From Pseudomonadota bacterium (lineage in GTDB: Bacteria; Myxococcota; Polyangia; GCA-2747355; JACKDQ01): DNA of 5,538 bases. The translations under genes were made by a program, and so were the position numbers. A model generated the notes under the pieces. It was not told the DNA's origin, did no database searches, and was given only the letters and a program-made list of their open reading frames with translations. Shown here piece after piece: positions 4,865 through 5,538 of the stretch. The stretch spans positions 1 to 5,538 of the forward strand of contig JAUVBO010000273.1 of assembly GCA_030591195.1 (NCBI GenBank), read 5' to 3'. Position 1 is the stretch's first letter. The number at the start of each line of letters is the position of its first letter.

Positions 4865-5538
4865 GGCGGCGAGGCGCGCTGGTTCTTGGACTCGCGCTCG
4901 CCACCTCTGTGGCTTCACCGGCTGGAGCGAGCGAGACCGACTACCTGCCGGACAACGACGGCTGGAACGGGCTGAGCAACCTGGTGGCGCTCGCCCGGGG
5001 CATGCAACTGTCAGTCGAGCTCGTCGAGCAGCTCGACTGGAGCGAGCTGGAGGATGCCCCCGATGTCGTGCTGCTCTGGGTCTACCCCCGCTCGGCACCA
5101 CCACCTCGCCAGGTGATCCGGTTCCTCGAGCAGGGGGGGCGGCTGCTGATCGCCGACGACCACGGCGCCGGACGTTCGTTGCTCGATGCCCTGGGCATCC
5201 GACGCTATGACGGAGCCCGCGTCCGCGCCCAACGGTTGCTCCACCGCAACCCCAACCTGCCGGTCGCGCTGCCCGCTGGCCCGTCCCACCCTCTGGTCAG
5301 CGGCGTAGACGGCGTGGTAACCAACCACCCGGCCTACTTTCTCTCGCGCCTGCCGACGCTGCTCGGCTTCGACCAGGGGCGCCAACAGTTGCTCGTCGCC
5401 GGCGAGGTGGGCCGGGGGCGCTTCGTCGCCCTCGCGGACCCGAGCGTGCTGATCAACAACATGCTCCGGCACCGCGGCAACCTGCGGCTGGCCCGCAACA
5501 TCATCGGACACCTCGCTCGCCCGGGAAGGGACCGCTTG
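4861..5538 (+). CDS. Exported DUF4350-like protein, 3' end beyond the window
   Basis: The frame stays open for 226 codons to the window end, so the gene is partial. The N terminus is a signal peptide (RRR at 2-4, hydrophobic 6-18, likely cleavage after A-G-A at 21-23). The mature part resembles the DUF4350 / glutamine-amidotransferase-like fold. DVVLLWVYPRSAPP (68-81) is followed by VIRFLEQGGRLLIADDHGAG (85-104) and SLLDALGIRR (106-115). Later comes GEVGRGRFVALADPSVLINNML (starting at 181) and an Asn-containing helix NLRLARNIIGHLA. These match the usual order in which a GGRLLIADD strand is followed by a G-GR-x-ADPS-x-N segment. The biochemical role of DUF4350 is not established. Relatives often carry a C-terminal membrane helix and sit near MoxR/DUF58 genes, which would lie outside this window. 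GTG 4861 is supported by GGAGG 4 bases upstream and the 4-bp overlap with the Roadblock gene. Confidence 0.78.
   Translation, partial: MRRRGALVLGLALATSVASPAGASETDYLPDNDGWNGLSNLVALARGMQLSVELVEQLDWSELEDAPDVVLLWVYPRSAPPPRQVIRFLEQGGRLLIADDHGAGRSLLDALGIRRYDGARVRAQRLLHRNPNLPVALPAGPSHPLVSGVDGVVTNHPAYFLSRLPTLLGFDQGRQQLLVAGEVGRGRFVALADPSVLINNMLRHRGNLRLARNIIGHLARPGRDRL

Noticed and set aside
5011..5511. Minus-strand open frame (166 codons) opposite the DUF4350-like gene
   Set aside because: The plus-strand frame is open throughout, has a signal peptide and domain pattern and is coupled to the upstream gene. The antisense product has none of these.

Overview
The window is strongly GC-rich bacterial chromosome with tightly packed genes and heavy G/C use at third codon positions. 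The mix of genes suggests a Deltaproteobacterium/Myxococcota-type Gram-negative, possibly uncultured. It carries a CRP-type regulator, a lipoprotein of the SurA/PpiC type, a stand-alone Roadblock/LC7 protein and a DUF4350-like secreted protein. The lineage is inferred from gene content only. I see no tRNA, rRNA, CRISPR array, insertion sequence or attachment site.

Layout: (1) Positions 1-212 are a regulatory region. On the minus strand they hold a good promoter, a strong Shine-Dalgarno and an ATG at the very edge, so a divergent gene almost certainly begins here and runs off the left end. (2) Positions 213-1004 (+) encode a short-chain dehydrogenase/reductase-like protein of the BKR-like subgroup that lacks the usual catalytic Tyr and Lys. 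(3) A perfect hairpin at 1020-1037 separates it from a convergent two-gene unit on the minus strand. That unit is cytidylate kinase (cmk, 2454 to 1732) followed 20 bp later by a CRP/FNR-like regulator (1711 to 1046). (4) From 2507 to the right end, five co-directional genes are packed closely: a seven-helix membrane protein of unknown function, a 62-residue two-helix membrane protein, a PpiC/SurA-like lipoprotein, a Roadblock/LC7 protein and an exported DUF4350-like protein cut by the window end. Spacings are 39 bp, 29 bp (or a 4-bp overlap if the alternative start is used), 10 bp and a 4-bp overlap.

How they may work together: cmk and the regulator are probably co-transcribed, which would pair pyrimidine nucleotide supply with a nucleotide-sensing-type regulator. 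The five rightward genes look like an envelope module, with two integral membrane proteins, an anchored periplasmic chaperone-like lipoprotein, a cytoplasmic small-GTPase-regulator-type protein and an exported protein. No GTPase partner lies inside the window. The function of this module is unknown and is the most interesting open question here.
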